Part shown: one piece after another, positions 42,958 to 54,352 of the stretch | Layout: every line of letters begins with the position of its first letter | How positions within the stretch are numbered: the first letter of the stretch is position 1 | Assembly (NCBI GenBank): GCA_951213105.1 | Contig: OX578142.1 | Coordinates: forward strand, 7,798,149-7,862,148 | DNA: 64,000 nucleotides | Direction: 5' to 3' | From: Amaurobius ferox | Taxonomy: Eukaryota; Arthropoda; Arachnida; Araneae; Amaurobiidae | The notes under the pieces: generated by a model | Told to the model about the DNA's origin: nothing | Database searches by the model: none | What the model saw: only the letters and a program-made list of their open reading frames with translations | Made by a program: the position numbers and the translations under genes

Positions 42958-44400
42958 ATTGTTTATGAAACACTTTCCAACTTCAATGCAATTTTATACA
43001 AACATCTCTCAAATGCGATACATTCCTCGGTAATATTTTTTAAATTATCACAATACTACATTAATTTATTATATTTGAAAACTTCATCGAAGAAAATAAA
43101 CTTCATTGAAATGACGGCATTGAAATATAAATTGCCTGGTTTAAACATCTCTAAAATGTGATACATTCCTCTGTAATTTTTTTAAAATTATCATAACATT
43201 ACAATAATTTATTATATTTGAAAACTTCATCGAAAACAAATGAACTTTATTCAAATGACGTCATCAAAATATAAATCGCCTCTATATAAAAGCAACATTT
43301 CATTCATAATCATTTTTCCAATCGTTTAATTCATCATAATACTGTAATAATTTATTTTATTTAAACATTTGAAAGATTGTTATCTACCATATTTATTTTA
43401 AAATGTGAAACCTTTCTCATATATAAAATAATTAAACTCTTAGAAAAAGATATTTATTATATAATATATCTCTTTTTTCTTTCTGGAGGATATAACGAGA
43501 GTCATAATTTAATTAAATTGGTTTTTCTCTCTATATTAAGTACATTTTATTTAAAAAACTACCTAACATATTTTACTGAAATTTTTTTTATATATTTTAT
43601 GGGATAATTTGAATATTTCCTAAAATTTTCGAAGCAATTTGTGAATTTTAAATTCGCTTAAAAAATGTTTGAAACATTAGGTCCCATAGGATTCAATGTA
43701 TTTCATTTTTCCAATCCGGGTTCAATAAAAATCTAATTGGGTGATATTATTCATTTATATTCCCATAGGTCCCACAGACCGTCTGAAAAACATACTAAAA
43801 TTTCATTTTGATAAAGCCATTTTTACGGCAGCTATCGTGCTAACGGACAGACAGACAGATAGAATGAACAAAGTCATAAACACTTTCAACTATGTTGTAA
43901 AGTGTTAAAAAAACGATACTTAGAAGAAATGCGATAAAAAAACAAGAGAGATCAATCATGCTTAAAGCATTGATTATTAATTTATACATTATTAATTTAT
44001 ACATTAATTTATTATATTTGAAAACTTATACCGTTATCGAAAAAAAGGAACTTCATTCAAATGACGGCATTGAAATATAAATTGCCTGGTTAAAACATCT
44101 CTAAAATGTGATACATTCTTCGGTAATAATTTTAGAATTATCATAATACTACGATAATTTATTATATTTGAAAACTTCATCGAAAACAACTAAAATTCAT
44201 TCAAATGACATCATAGAAAAAATAACACACCTGGCTCTCTCTATAAGAACAGCATTTCATTCATTAATAATTTCTCGTTCATGTCATTCATCACAATACT
44301 ATAATAATTTATTTTATTTAAAAATTAAGACCATGGAGCTACAAGTAATTAAACTCTATGCGTAAAACTTCATCGAAGAAAATCGTCCTGCTCTTTGTAA
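42958..44400 (+). repeat. Cluster of diverged ~150-bp repeat units with an embedded repeat A piece
   Basis: Units at about 43,000-43,140, 43,141-43,290 and 44,030-44,240 share AACATCTCTAAAATGTGATA, CATTCCTCGGTAAT, TTATCATAATACTAC, ATTTATTATATTTGAAAACT, TCATCGAAAACAA and TTCATTCAAATGACG. A partial repeat A (43,545-43,911) lies between the second and third unit. Together with the complete repeat A at 44,592 this suggests that these units are the internal part of one larger non-coding element, cut and reordered. Confidence 0.65.
43545..43911 (+). repeat. Repeat A, partial copy
   Basis: It matches the right two thirds of 1-574 from TTATTTAAAAAACTAC through AGGTCCCATAGG to the GACAGACAGACAG box and the TTGTAAAGTGTTA end. 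The left third with the CACGTGATC boxes is absent. Confidence 0.85.
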
Positions 44401-44591
44401 AATCAATGAATATTTCATTCATATCAGCTCCATGAACTAAATGGTTTTGTGTTAAAAAAATACAGCAATTCTAATACAACTCATTCTACATATTTTGCTG
44501 TTTACATTTTACATAGGTGAAAAATAGGCTTCGTTGTAGAAATAATCAAATTTGGATGAGCATTTAAACTCAAATATATTGTCGTTGCGTT

Positions 44592-45164
44592 GTTTCAGTA
44601 TGTAGATGCACAGAATTTAGGCAAAAATAAAGTGGTTTTAGGACGGATACAACACTCAATATGAATTAAAAAGAACTTTAAAAATCACAATTTTGAGACA
44701 AGATGGATGCCATATATCATTTTGAAGTGGGTCACGTGATCTTTTCATATCATGGTCACGTGATCGCTTCATATAAGAGGTGTTATTATTATTTTAATTT
44801 TTATTTAAAAAACTACTGAATATATTTCGCTGAAATTTTTTTTTATATATTTTATGGAACAATTTGAATATTACCTACAATTTTCGAAGCAATTTGTAGA
44901 TTTTAAATCCGCTTAAAAAATGTTTGAAAAATTAGGTCCCATAGGGCTCAATGTATTTCATTTTTTCAACCCGGGTTCAGTCCAAAACTAATTGGGTGAT
45001 ATTATTCATTTATATTCCCATAGGTCCTACAGACCATCTGAACAACATACTAAAATTTCATTTTGATTAAGTCATTTTTACGGCAATTATCGTGCTAACG
45101 GACAGACAGACAGAATGAACAAAGTCGTAATCACTTTTCAACTTTGTTGTAAAGTGTTATAAAT
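44592..45164 (+). repeat. Repeat A, second full copy
   Basis: It is near-identical to 1-574 over its whole length. Both start with GTTTCAGTATGTAGATGCAC and end with TTGTTGTAAAGT. It has one fewer GACA unit in the terminal box. The similarity is far higher than between other repeats here, so the two copies are recent. Confidence 0.92.
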
Positions 45165-47821
45165 AGAGACTGCCCCTCTTTCTTGTGGCCACCCCTCACC
45201 CAAGGGTAAAATTTTCAAAAAGGTCTGCTCCCTAACAGCACCGTGACCAGTATGTAATGCCACAGTGATATCACAACTAGGTCATTAGACTTCACCAGGC
45301 TCGGCTCTAGGTTTTTTGCCTCTCCAAACAGAAAGTAATTTGGCCGCCCCCCTCCCTGCCATTCATTTTTCTGTTAACGTTTATAAATGCAATAGAATAA
45401 AGAAACACTGCTAAATTTTTCTCCAGTTTTTAGTCAATTTTGTTCCAAATGTTTCAAGTGAATGGATCTTTCGTGGGATTAAATCTTTTGATTTTTTTCG
45501 TTTTAAATAAAAAATGTGCAATATCTTAATGAAACATGTTAGCATCATATAAATGATGCCATCCAATTTCAGATAAAAAAAATCTGTGGCATGCCTTTCC
45601 ATATATATTAATAAATTTTGTTATTAAAAGCTTTTGTTTAACTCGTCATGAATGGTGTGTGTATGTCTGTCTGTTCCAACTTCTTTGATGGCATTTTAAC
45701 ATACTTTTCTACGTCCTAAAGAACTGAAATTTGGTACACAGGATAGTCAAGTAGAACATTTTAATCTCTTAAAGTTCGCTAAATCTTCAAAATATAGAAC
45801 CGGTATTTTTTTTTTTCTGCGAAATGGCCTGCAAAAATTCCATTGTCGTAAGATAGTTAAAAGAAGACTTGAGGGGCTGTACTGAAGATACATCTGCAAT
45901 GATGAATACGTCTGATCACACTGGGTTTGTAAATGAAGACACAGTTTACATAAAAATTTCATTTATTTTTACAAACCGCCAACAGTGGTCTAGTAAGTTA
46001 CAAAGTTAATTATTACGAAATGTTAATAAGTATCAGAATTAAAGAAATAAAACTTAGCAATCTGTTTATTGCTTGATAATTTTAATCTTATCTTGCATTC
46101 AGTCGCATTCCTCTCAGTTTTTATATTTATTCATTATTAGAAAACAGTAACACAATGTAAATCTTTCTTATAACTAGATATCGCTGAAAATCAATAGGAT
46201 TTTAATTGATACCGATTTGGTATGATTCAATGCAATTCGCTTTATTATTTTGAGATATGTATATCTTCCTGTGGGAAAGTAAAAGTTTTTAATATCTCTA
46301 GAACAACTAGTGATAACTACTAAACAATTATGTCCATTTCTTTCTGGTTAGAAGTATTTACAAAACTTTTACTCTTTTAGTAATAGTGTGTAGTATATAT
46401 AATTAAAAAGAAGTCTATTTTACATCAAAAACGTGCAATACCTCAAAAACACAGATTTTATTGTCCTGTAAATGATGTAATTTACTGAATGAAATATTAC
46501 ATAGAAAATTAATATTTTTGTAACAAATTGTAATATAATAATTAATTTTTTTTTTTTTTAATTATCGAAATAAGAAAATTTGAAGATCCTGGCCCTTGAG
46601 AAAATTAAGAGCCCCTCAGACAGTTATTGATTGTGTATCAAATATATTTTGATTTGCTTAATTTGTTCGATATATATATCACTGCATGTGGAAAAGTAAA
46701 ATTTTCAATGAGAATGTCTAAACAATGGTATTCATTTATTTCTTGTTAAATGTCTGCTATTAATTTATTTCTTGCAAAATATGTACTAACTTAATAATAT
46801 TGAGTGTATTTAATTTTTTATGATTTTTTTCTGCTTCAAATAAAAAATGCAAACAATCTCAAATATTAGCGTATAAATGATGATATTCACTTTTAAGTGA
46901 AAATTCAATTAAAATATCTATTTTTGTAACATTTTTAAACATTATACTTTTCATGCTCATCTTATTTTTTTTTTAAATGTTTGAAAAATTGATGGCTTTC
47001 TTCTGTCCCATTCATCTGAAAATTAATGAGTCTGATATTTATTGAAGTAGTATTACCGAATTGTGTTCCATTTTATTGATTTGTTATAGAGATGTATGTC
47101 ATTGCCAAAGACTCAGTGTTTCTTTCAGGAATACATCTGACGGTGTGTGTGGGGGGGGGGGGCAACGCCCCTTCCGGAAACATCTTCCCCCCCCCCCCCC
47201 CCTGGAGACATTTTATGTTACCAGGCCAAATACTTATAAATTCAGAAACTCACAAAATACTTTTTGTGGAAATTTTGCCGCATTTTAACCTAGTTTCCAC
47301 TTTTTATATAGCAGCATTTAGATCATTATTATAATTTTATTTCGTGATTGACTATTTTCAGAAAGAAATTTTGTAGCTATAATTCAATTTACATTATTTT
47401 AAAATTTTTTCATCCTCTTGTTTAGCTTGAAAAAGTTTTTCTTGCAATGTTTTAATAAGTATTTGCTATATATATATATAGTAATTACTTCTATATAGCA
47501 GTTAGTTAAAATTATATTAAGTAACTTGCCCCCTTTGAGTTTCCATTTTATCCTCCCCCCAGACAAAAAGTCCTGAAAGAAACACTGCACAGATAGAGAC
47601 ATTATTGAAAAAATGATTGATTAGTATTCAAGGATGTTCAACACTGGTAAATTTATCAAAATTCGAGCGTCTGGTTTTTGACCCCATCACAATACTTTTC
47701 CTTTCCTATGTGTTGCAAGAAAAGAAATTAGATATGAAAAAGATATTTTTGTAACTCTTGTTGTCATGTTTATTTTACTTCCTTCGCTAAATAGAAGTAA
47801 GTATTCGCACATATCGTTTTT
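45165..47821. other. AT-rich DNA, no gene recognised
   Basis: At 45,290-45,365 is a GC-richer bit (GGCTCGGCTCTAGG, GGCCGCCCCCC). Near 45,655 lies GTATGTCTGTCTGTTCC, of the type seen near many arthropod element ends. At 47,148-47,205 an 18-base G tract, CAACGCCCC and a C tract of about 16 form a potential hairpin. Frames across these tracts are artefacts. Confidence 0.4.
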
Positions 47822-49180
47822 AACCCACTCATGACCGGAGAGTGAAAAAAGCAGCGTTTCCACGGGCCTGCATGCAGCAAGTATCTTCTGCTACTCCAGG
47901 CCTGGGCACTTTTTGCAGCTAAGCCTAACACAACAAAAATATCATATTAAATCATCTTTACTTTGAAATCCTTCTACAATTGGATTGTTGTATAGACACC
48001 AATTTACCGATTGAATGAGTAATTGTTTAGCAATATAAAATGTAAATATAATATGAAATACAGCAAAAATACAGTTATAAAGCAATTAAATGAAAACTTA
48101 ATTCTAAACTCAAAAATCTAAATATTACTATGAAGCACTTATTCTAAATATAAAATATAACATTATTACAAACATGTCCTGCTATATCCTGTTATATATC
48201 CTGCAATTTTTTATGTAATTGGACATCTCTATTGAATGTTTTGTAAGGTATGAAATTTTTCAAAACAGGGTTCAATACAGAGTCTTATGTTGCAAATTTT
48301 GCACTCGTAAAATGATTGCTTGTAACACTTTTCTTTCAGGTATTTTTAAAACAAACTACATACCTTCTTCAAGATTTTTTCGCATTTGTATTTATATGTA
48401 AGCTAGGAAAATGTTGACTAGTTAATCGTAAAGGATTAGGCACTAGAGATGTTGATTTTCCCATTTTAAGTGCAGTGTATTTTTCAATAATTTGATAAAT
48501 TACCCTAGATTTAAATTCTAACTCTGTAAACTGTTTGTTTCATAAACAATATATGTGAATTTAATACTGTCATGTCTAAGAAACCAAAAAATAACTTTCA
48601 ATACCATTTTACTGATTTCTGAAAGCTGGGTAATGGTGCATTACTTAATCTCCCTTATCTATTCCACCCACATTCTTATTATAATCAACTACACAATGTG
48701 GTTTCAAAATGTCTTCTTGTGTGTTCCTGTCCTTTTTGCCAATGGATACTATATTATTTCCATGGAAAGTTGTTAACATTACTACATCTTTTTTCTTATC
48801 TTTGAACCCAAAATTACACTTTTCTTCTGAAATGCCAAGATTTGAATTTTTGGAAACTTCCAAGGTAAGTTTTTAGGCATGCCTTTCCTGTGCTTCTGCA
48901 CAGTACCTCAAACATTTGTTTGATTTGAAATAATGTGTAATGCTAGTTCCGGAGAAACAAAAAATCTGTCGAGATACGGATTATATCCGTAACCTGACAA
49001 GTCCGCTAATAAAGTCTTTACTACTCTTTCTCCATACAATCTGCTTGTTTCCGAAAGTTGTGTGTCTTTCCCTGTATACATCAAAACATTCCATATGTAA
49101 CCTGAAATTGATGTTAATGCCTGTTCCACGTCTTCTTCTGATGACAAAAGTTGGAGCATTGCCAGGAGCATGGTTACTCT
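47822..49180 (-). mobile_element. piggyBac transposon relic (C-terminal transposase part)
   Basis: Minus-strand pieces read DVVMLTTFHGNN, then KPHCVVDYNKNVGGIDKGD (48,645-48,863), the piggyBac DDE region ending in the GGVDxxD motif. Upstream (49,171-48,908) comes GYIWNVLMYTGKDTQLSE, then GERVVKTLLADLSGYG and PYLDRFFVSPELA, also characteristic. The order on the minus strand is correct, with a frameshift between. A likely end, TTAACCCACTCATGACCGG, lies at 47,821-47,840. The N-terminal half is missing, and the 5' side meets a LINE fragment at 49,170. Confidence 0.82.
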
Positions 49181-49430
49181 TGACAGGGTTAAATGGGCAA
49201 TTAATTCCCATAAACCCTATAAAACTCCGGGGATTGATGGCATCATTCCAATTCTTCTCCAGGAGGGAATTGAGGTGCTAGCTCCCATTCTCTGCAGTAT
49301 CTACAGAGCCTGTATTGCCTTAGGTCATGTACCAAATGCATGGAGGCGTACTAAAGTAATCTTCATTCCAAAGATTGGAAAGGATAATTATTATGAGGCC
49401 AAATCCTTTAGGCCTATTAGCTGATTAGCG
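49170..49430 (+). pseudogene. Jockey/R1-type LINE reverse transcriptase fragment
   Basis: An open 84-codon segment contains KTPGIDGIIPILLQEG, RACIALGHVPNAWR, KVIFIPKIGK and AKSFRPIS, the N-terminal fingers region (RT motifs 0-1) of Jockey/R1-type non-LTR elements. The catalytic core and endonuclease are absent. It touches a piggyBac piece on the left and a gypsy element on the right. The clean reading frame suggests modest age. Confidence 0.82.
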
Positions 49431-49785
49431 TTCAAGCTTAACAAAACTGTCAAAGGAACAAGGATTTCGGAATAATTTGGAACAAACCTAGCCAAGTAGT
49501 TTGCCATACCAAGCAAATGTTTCAGTTCTGTGATATTTGAGGTGGTTTCAAATTAATAGCTGCAATTTTCTTCTTGTCTGGGTGGATTCCATCTTTATCT
49601 AGGAAATGTCCCAGGAATTGGACTCACTGTACCGATATTTCACATTTGCTCTGATTTATTGTGGAGCCTGTTTCTTTAAGTCTTTTGTAAAACTTAATGT
49701 AGTCGTTTGTCATGTTCTTCTTGGTTCTGGCCCAATATCAAGATGTCATCCATATGGCAAACAGTTCCAGGTATGTTTTCTAGTA

Positions 49786-50970
49786 CAGTACAACCTCGAA
49801 AATCCGGACTCGTCCGGACTTTGCCGATTCCGGATTTTCGATTTTTCCGGATTATAGAATTTGAATAAAATTCAGATTTGATATTAACTAAATACACTAT
49901 AAAGCAATATTTTTAGTAAAAACAATGACAAAAGTTAAGTTAATCAATTAAAACATATTATTTAATCTAAAAAATAGGGCAAAAGAAATTTCTAAGAAAA
50001 AATATACACATTAATAATTTAGAATGTGTGAATGAAACGAAATGATAAAATTCCATTTTATCATTTCATTTAAATATTTGAATTAACATTTGTTATTTCA
50101 TTAATTTTGGTTTATGGGAAAGCAGTTTTCTTTATCCTGTAGATGGACATTACTTCTGCTGGGTTATAACGCTTCTTTGTTCAAGACCTTTAATTGCATG
50201 ATCGATTGTTTGCATAAGATTATCAATGGGTATTTTTTCTTCTCCACATTTATCATCACTACTTCGATCTTTTTTATTTAATATCATATCGCGAATTTCA
50301 CCATCATTCAATTTATTTACGATTGGCGCATCATCATCAAAGTGCAGAACTTCCGTTATATCGGCTTTGTCGAGATTTAATGAAGCGCCGGAAGATTTAA
50401 TGCAGTGCTGAGATTTAATAAAGATCAAGGATTAGCACTTTTAACGATATATTTAATGGTGTAAATGTGTTTAAACCGTTTTCGCTATTAACGAACGAAA
50501 AACAAAAAATAATAACTTAAAAGTTTTATTTATTATCTAGCATCTATATAATGTTATGTTTAAAAAGACTGATGACTCTGAAAAAAGTAAAAACTTTATT
50601 AGTAATTGTCAAATGTGTAAAAAATATCGCAGTAGATAAAATAAATATATTTTCCAAAAAAGAAAAATATCTCTCCTCTCAATGATTATTCTAAATTACG
50701 ATGAGTCATCACTAGATTACAGCAGCACCCGGATGTGGTGGGGCAGGGAAAGCGAAGAAAGGAATCTGCTTAGTTCCTAATCGTAAACACAGCCGACTGT
50801 CACAGGTGGCAAGCCGACCTCTTTGAGAGGTCTGTGTGTTAATGACCTTGTTGCTCGGTTCTGTGCGATACGATTTTTTGGAAACGAATTTTTGGAAACG
50901 AAAATTTGGAAAACGTCCGGATTTTGGAGGTTTCCGGATTTTGGATGTCCGGATTTTCGAGGTTGTACTG
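49786..50970 (-). mobile_element. pogo/Tigger-like element inside the gypsy RT
   Basis: Inverted ends CAGTACAACCTCGAAAATCC (left) and GGATTTTCGAGGTTGTACTG (right) are flanked by TA (49,784-49,785 and 50,971-50,972). Inside, a 92-codon minus frame (50,428-50,150) has ADITEVLHFDDDAPIV and KLNDGEIRDMILNK, like the acidic C-terminal region of Tigger transposases. The catalytic core is deleted. The gypsy RT reads on smoothly across the insertion when the element is ignored. The ends form a third pogo family, distinct from those at 21.9 and 27.9 kb. Confidence 0.93.
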
Positions 50971-52001
50971 TATTTGTAACATTTTTCTCTGAAATATTTC
51001 TAATGCTGAGGATATTCCAAAGGGTAATCTAAGAAAGCTATACCTGCCAAATGGTGTTATAAAAGTTGTTAAGTATGATGATTGGGAATCTAGAGGTATT
51101 TGCTAAAAACCAGAATTAGCATCTAATTTTGTAAACACTTTTGCCCCTGCTAAAAGTCCTAAGGTATACTCAACAGCTGGCAAAGGGTACCATTCCCTCT
51201 GTACACATTTGTTCAGTTCGTTAAGATCAACACAAATCCTCACAGCTCCATCTGCATTTGGAACTACTACCATGGCGAAGCACCACCCTGTTGGTTTCTT
51301 AACTAGCTTTATAACACCTTCGGTTATCATCCGTTTGATTTCCTGTTCTGTTTTCTTCAAAAGTGGAATTGGAACTCTTCTTGGTGATGTAATTGCTTGA
51401 GGAACAGAGTCAGGCCTTAACTTAATATTGACAGTATCTTTTATCAGCCCTAGTCCTTTAAATAATTGAGGATACTGTTTTATTGGATTTCTAGCATTTA
51501 CTTGGTAGGTAAATAGAAAGTTTCAGATTAGGACCGATACCATAAAGCTCTAATCACTGGTTTTCTCAAAGGACATGCTTGTAATCCATCGATAACATAT
51601 ATTTCTTCTTTAAATTTCATGTTAGAATAACAGATTTCTTCAATTATTTTCCCCGGTACTTTCAGAGGTGTACGGTCAGGGTTGCATAATATTGTATCGG
51701 GTTTCAAAATTTCAACGTTTCTCGGCAATTCCTTAAAAACAGAAGTTGGGATCACTGTATGATCTGCACCACTATCAATTTTGAAATTGAATTTTTTTTT
51801 TGTATCCCTATCAAAATATTCCAATTTTCATTATGACTCATTTTTCACACTTCCCAAAAATGCTATTTCTATTTTTATCTCTTTAGATAGACAAACTCAG
51901 GCATAATGTCCCAATTTCTTACATTTTATACATTTCTCATTTTTTGCTGGGCAAAAATTTTGGGAATGGTAGACTTTACTATATATACACCATTTGCATA
52001 G

Positions 52002-52287
52002 GGCGCAGTAGCCCATTGGTTAGCGCGCTGGAGTTGCACTCGGTAGGCCCGGGTTCGATTCCAGCTACTGCCAAAACTGCCACCGTGTTCATGCGGAGTA
52101 CAATCACGTTAAACATGTGGGTCCGAAAGTCCTTCCGAGAGGTTGGTGGTAGGGGAATGAGGGTACGGTCCCTGTGGATGCCTCCCCCACTGGATTCCGG
52201 TCTAAATTCTGTGGCACTTCCCGACCGTCCAAACAGTTACCTTACACCTTTCTGGTAGGTCGGACGGTCTGGATTTCAACAACAACA
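52002..52287 (+). mobile_element. tRNA-derived SINE, full-length copy
   Basis: It starts at GGCGCAGTAGCCCATTGG with the A box, a B box GGTTCGATTCC near 52,050-52,060, the body, and an (AAC)n tail. A 15-bp duplication ACACCATTTGCATAG flanks it (51,987-52,001 and 52,288-52,302). This copy and the one at 5,600 are the best preserved in the window and lack any 5S sequence. Confidence 0.96.
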
Positions 52288-52995
52288 ACACCATTTGCAT
52301 AGTCCATTGTGTGTAATATGTATTTTTGGTTTTTCATGTGCAGCTTGTCGAGCTGATTGTTTAATAATATGCGCTTTATTACTCTTGAAATTGTTGGATT
52401 TGTGAGTAAAATCAGTCACAGCCTGCATAGAGTCTTTTCTTAAATTCAGAATATCTTGTTGCTCCTTCACAGATTCTGATAATCTTACACATTCTATAAC
52501 TTTTGTTAGGATTAGTTCCGGATCTAGTAGTAGCTTCTCACTTAATACTTATCTTTAATACCAACAACTGTATGATCGCGAATAAGTTCATCTTTTAAAG
52601 TTTTATATTCACAGTTATCCACTAGTGTGTAAAGTGCAGTTATGAAATCATTAACTGACTCACCTTCTATTTGTGAGCGTCTGTTGAATTGTGCTCTCTT
52701 GAAAACTGTGTTCCTTTTCACAATGAAATGTGTGTCGAAGTGTTTAAGTACATTCTCGTACTCTTTAGCTTCATCTTCATCTAATTCAAATGACTGGAAA
52801 ATTTCTTCTGCTTGTTCCCCCATCACATAGATGAGGGAATTTATTTGCTCATCATCAGGCTTTTTATTCAGACCAGAAGCAATTCTTTACCTTTCGAAAC
52901 AATTTTTCCATTTTGTCCAGTTTATAGGAGTTGAAAACAAAAAAGTTTCCAATGACAAAACTTGAAAATTCGACATTTCGAATGTCGTTTTTGAT

Positions 52996-53229
52996 TTTGC
53001 TTTTATGAGTAGTCAGAATGTTTTTATTTTCAAAATGTTTCAAAAATACTCACAAAGTTCTTTAAACTCTTACCGCTAATCCTCATCTGCTTTTATCGCT
53101 GCCATCATGTTGTATTCAGTGTAAATATAAGGAGGCATTTTATAGACAAACACATTTTATTTGGGACCAACACTACTTGCTGAACATCGTTCCGAGCGTG
53201 TCATCATCTCACAGCTTGCTTACAGTCTC
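52996..53229. other. Upstream flank of the gypsy gag, nothing further recognised
   Basis: It should hold the gypsy 5' leader and LTR if present, but I find no TG...CA-bounded repeat of it within the window. Confidence 0.3.
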
Positions 53230-53690
53230 TGTAGTTATTATTACAGTTGCGGTTACTCCACAGTCACTGTGATCGCGTTACATTTTGATGTCACGGTGAT
53301 GGCTCATTGTGGTTACAACGCAACGGGTCATGTAGATGATGCCGTTTGTGTGTGTGTGGTCTTAATTGTGATGCGATTAGATTCTGACCTCCTGATAACA
53401 GCGCATTGAGGCCATAGATGTGACCAAGTCACATGATGGCACTTTGTGATCACAACGTGATGACACAGTGCAGTCACAGTAGTGACGTGGTCACATTATT
53501 ATGTTTTAATGATGATGCATTGCAGTCACAACTATGACTGGGTCATATTAAGATGGCTTGATGGCACATTCTAGTCACATTGTGATGGAGTCACATTTGG
53601 GATGTCATAGTGACAGTTATGGTGACAGTTGTGACTAGGTCAGATTGTGATGACATAGAGACAGTATTATTAAGTCAGCAGCACCCCTCC
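53230..53690 (+). repeat. Degenerate repeat of TGTGAC/GTCACA motifs
   Basis: GTCACA, TGTGAC, GTGATG and ACATTGTGATG recur every 10-25 bp for over 400 bp in both orientations. Spacing is irregular, so it is an eroded minisatellite rich in small palindromes. Base composition is clearly more GC-rich than the flanks. The short open frames here reflect the repeats. Confidence 0.65.
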
Positions 53691-53939
53691 CTGTCACTAG
53701 CAAATAATTGAGAATATTATATAATATTCTTAATTGCCAAATATTGTTTCCTATATCTGCCATATAGCAGTTCTTTGAACTTCAACTGATTCCAATGCCA
53801 TCCAAATCTTCCCCTTGGAGATGTCACTGGTACTGTCTATATTCTGAATTTCAGGAAAGCTTTCACTTACTTGCAGTCTTTTTATTGAAAACTTGTATTA
53901 TGTAGAATTATGTTTGAATGAATTTATAATTTTAAAAAA

Positions 53940-54090
53940 TCATCTGCACCTGTGCGAGAAATACCCGGGATCTTAAAAATTTATGCCAATTACTCCATCG
54001 ACGATGCCAAGCATGTATTACTGTTGGAGAACGCAATTTTGAGCAATTATTGTAAACATTGCTCTAAAGAAGCACTTGTCAATGATGTAA
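53940..54090 (+). other. Possible unassigned exon with a consensus splice donor
   Basis: From about 53,952 an open phase reads REIPGILKIYANYSIDDAKH, then VLLLENAILSNY and CKHCSKEALVND, ending exactly at GTAAGT (54,089). A TTTCAG acceptor lies at 53,848-53,853, but the frame is not open from there. The family is not recognised. Downstream at 54,190-54,236 is AAAGTTTGTCTCATGAG with TTCTGAATCACCCTGTAT, the look of a transposon end, so a transposon-derived exon is as likely as a host one. Confidence 0.3.
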
Positions 54091-54352
54091 GTAAACAATT
54101 TGTTTCATTTCATTTCTATTTCTTCTGCTTGTGCCTCAACGTGCCACTTGCTCCCATACATTCCTATACAGAAAATGTTTGTTGTAGTGTACTCTACCAC
54201 CCCTTAAAGTTTGTCTCATGAGTTCTGAATCACCCTGTATATATATATATACTGTGTATATATCCTATTCAAATGAAGTGTATAAGGAAAGTAAAGGTAA
54301 AAAAGTGTTTTGGAAATGTTGGTGCTAAGCTGGCTTACCCCTTTGAACACTA

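Larger units (their letters stand above)
49440..52995 (-). mobile_element. Ty3/gypsy retrotransposon, interrupted by a pogo element and a SINE
   Basis: Minus strand, in order: gag from about 52,990 (INWTKWKNCFER, IYVMGEQAEEIFQSFELDE, AQFNRRSQIEGESVNDF); SINE at 52,002-52,287; CCHC knuckle CIKCKKLGHYA near 51,905-51,935; aspartic protease (FKIDSGADHTVIP, 51,528-51,824); RT beginning TGWCFAMVVVPNADGAVRIC and VFTKLDANSGF (51,103-51,360), then FLRLPFGISSALEIFQ (near 51,010); pogo insertion at 49,786-50,970; and RT resuming at GTVCHMDDILILGQNQEEH with DD of the active site, then GHFLDKDGIHPDKKKIAAI and NYLARFVPNYSEI. Integrase, RNase H and LTRs are not seen, so the 3' half is lost at 49,440. Confidence 0.88.

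Noticed and set aside
47061..47334. Proline/glycine-rich open frames
   Set aside because: They depend on G and C homopolymers.
52002..52075. tRNA-like sequence with A and B boxes as a real tRNA gene
   Set aside because: It continues into a SINE body with (AAC)n tail and target duplications, and the cloverleaf stems do not pair.
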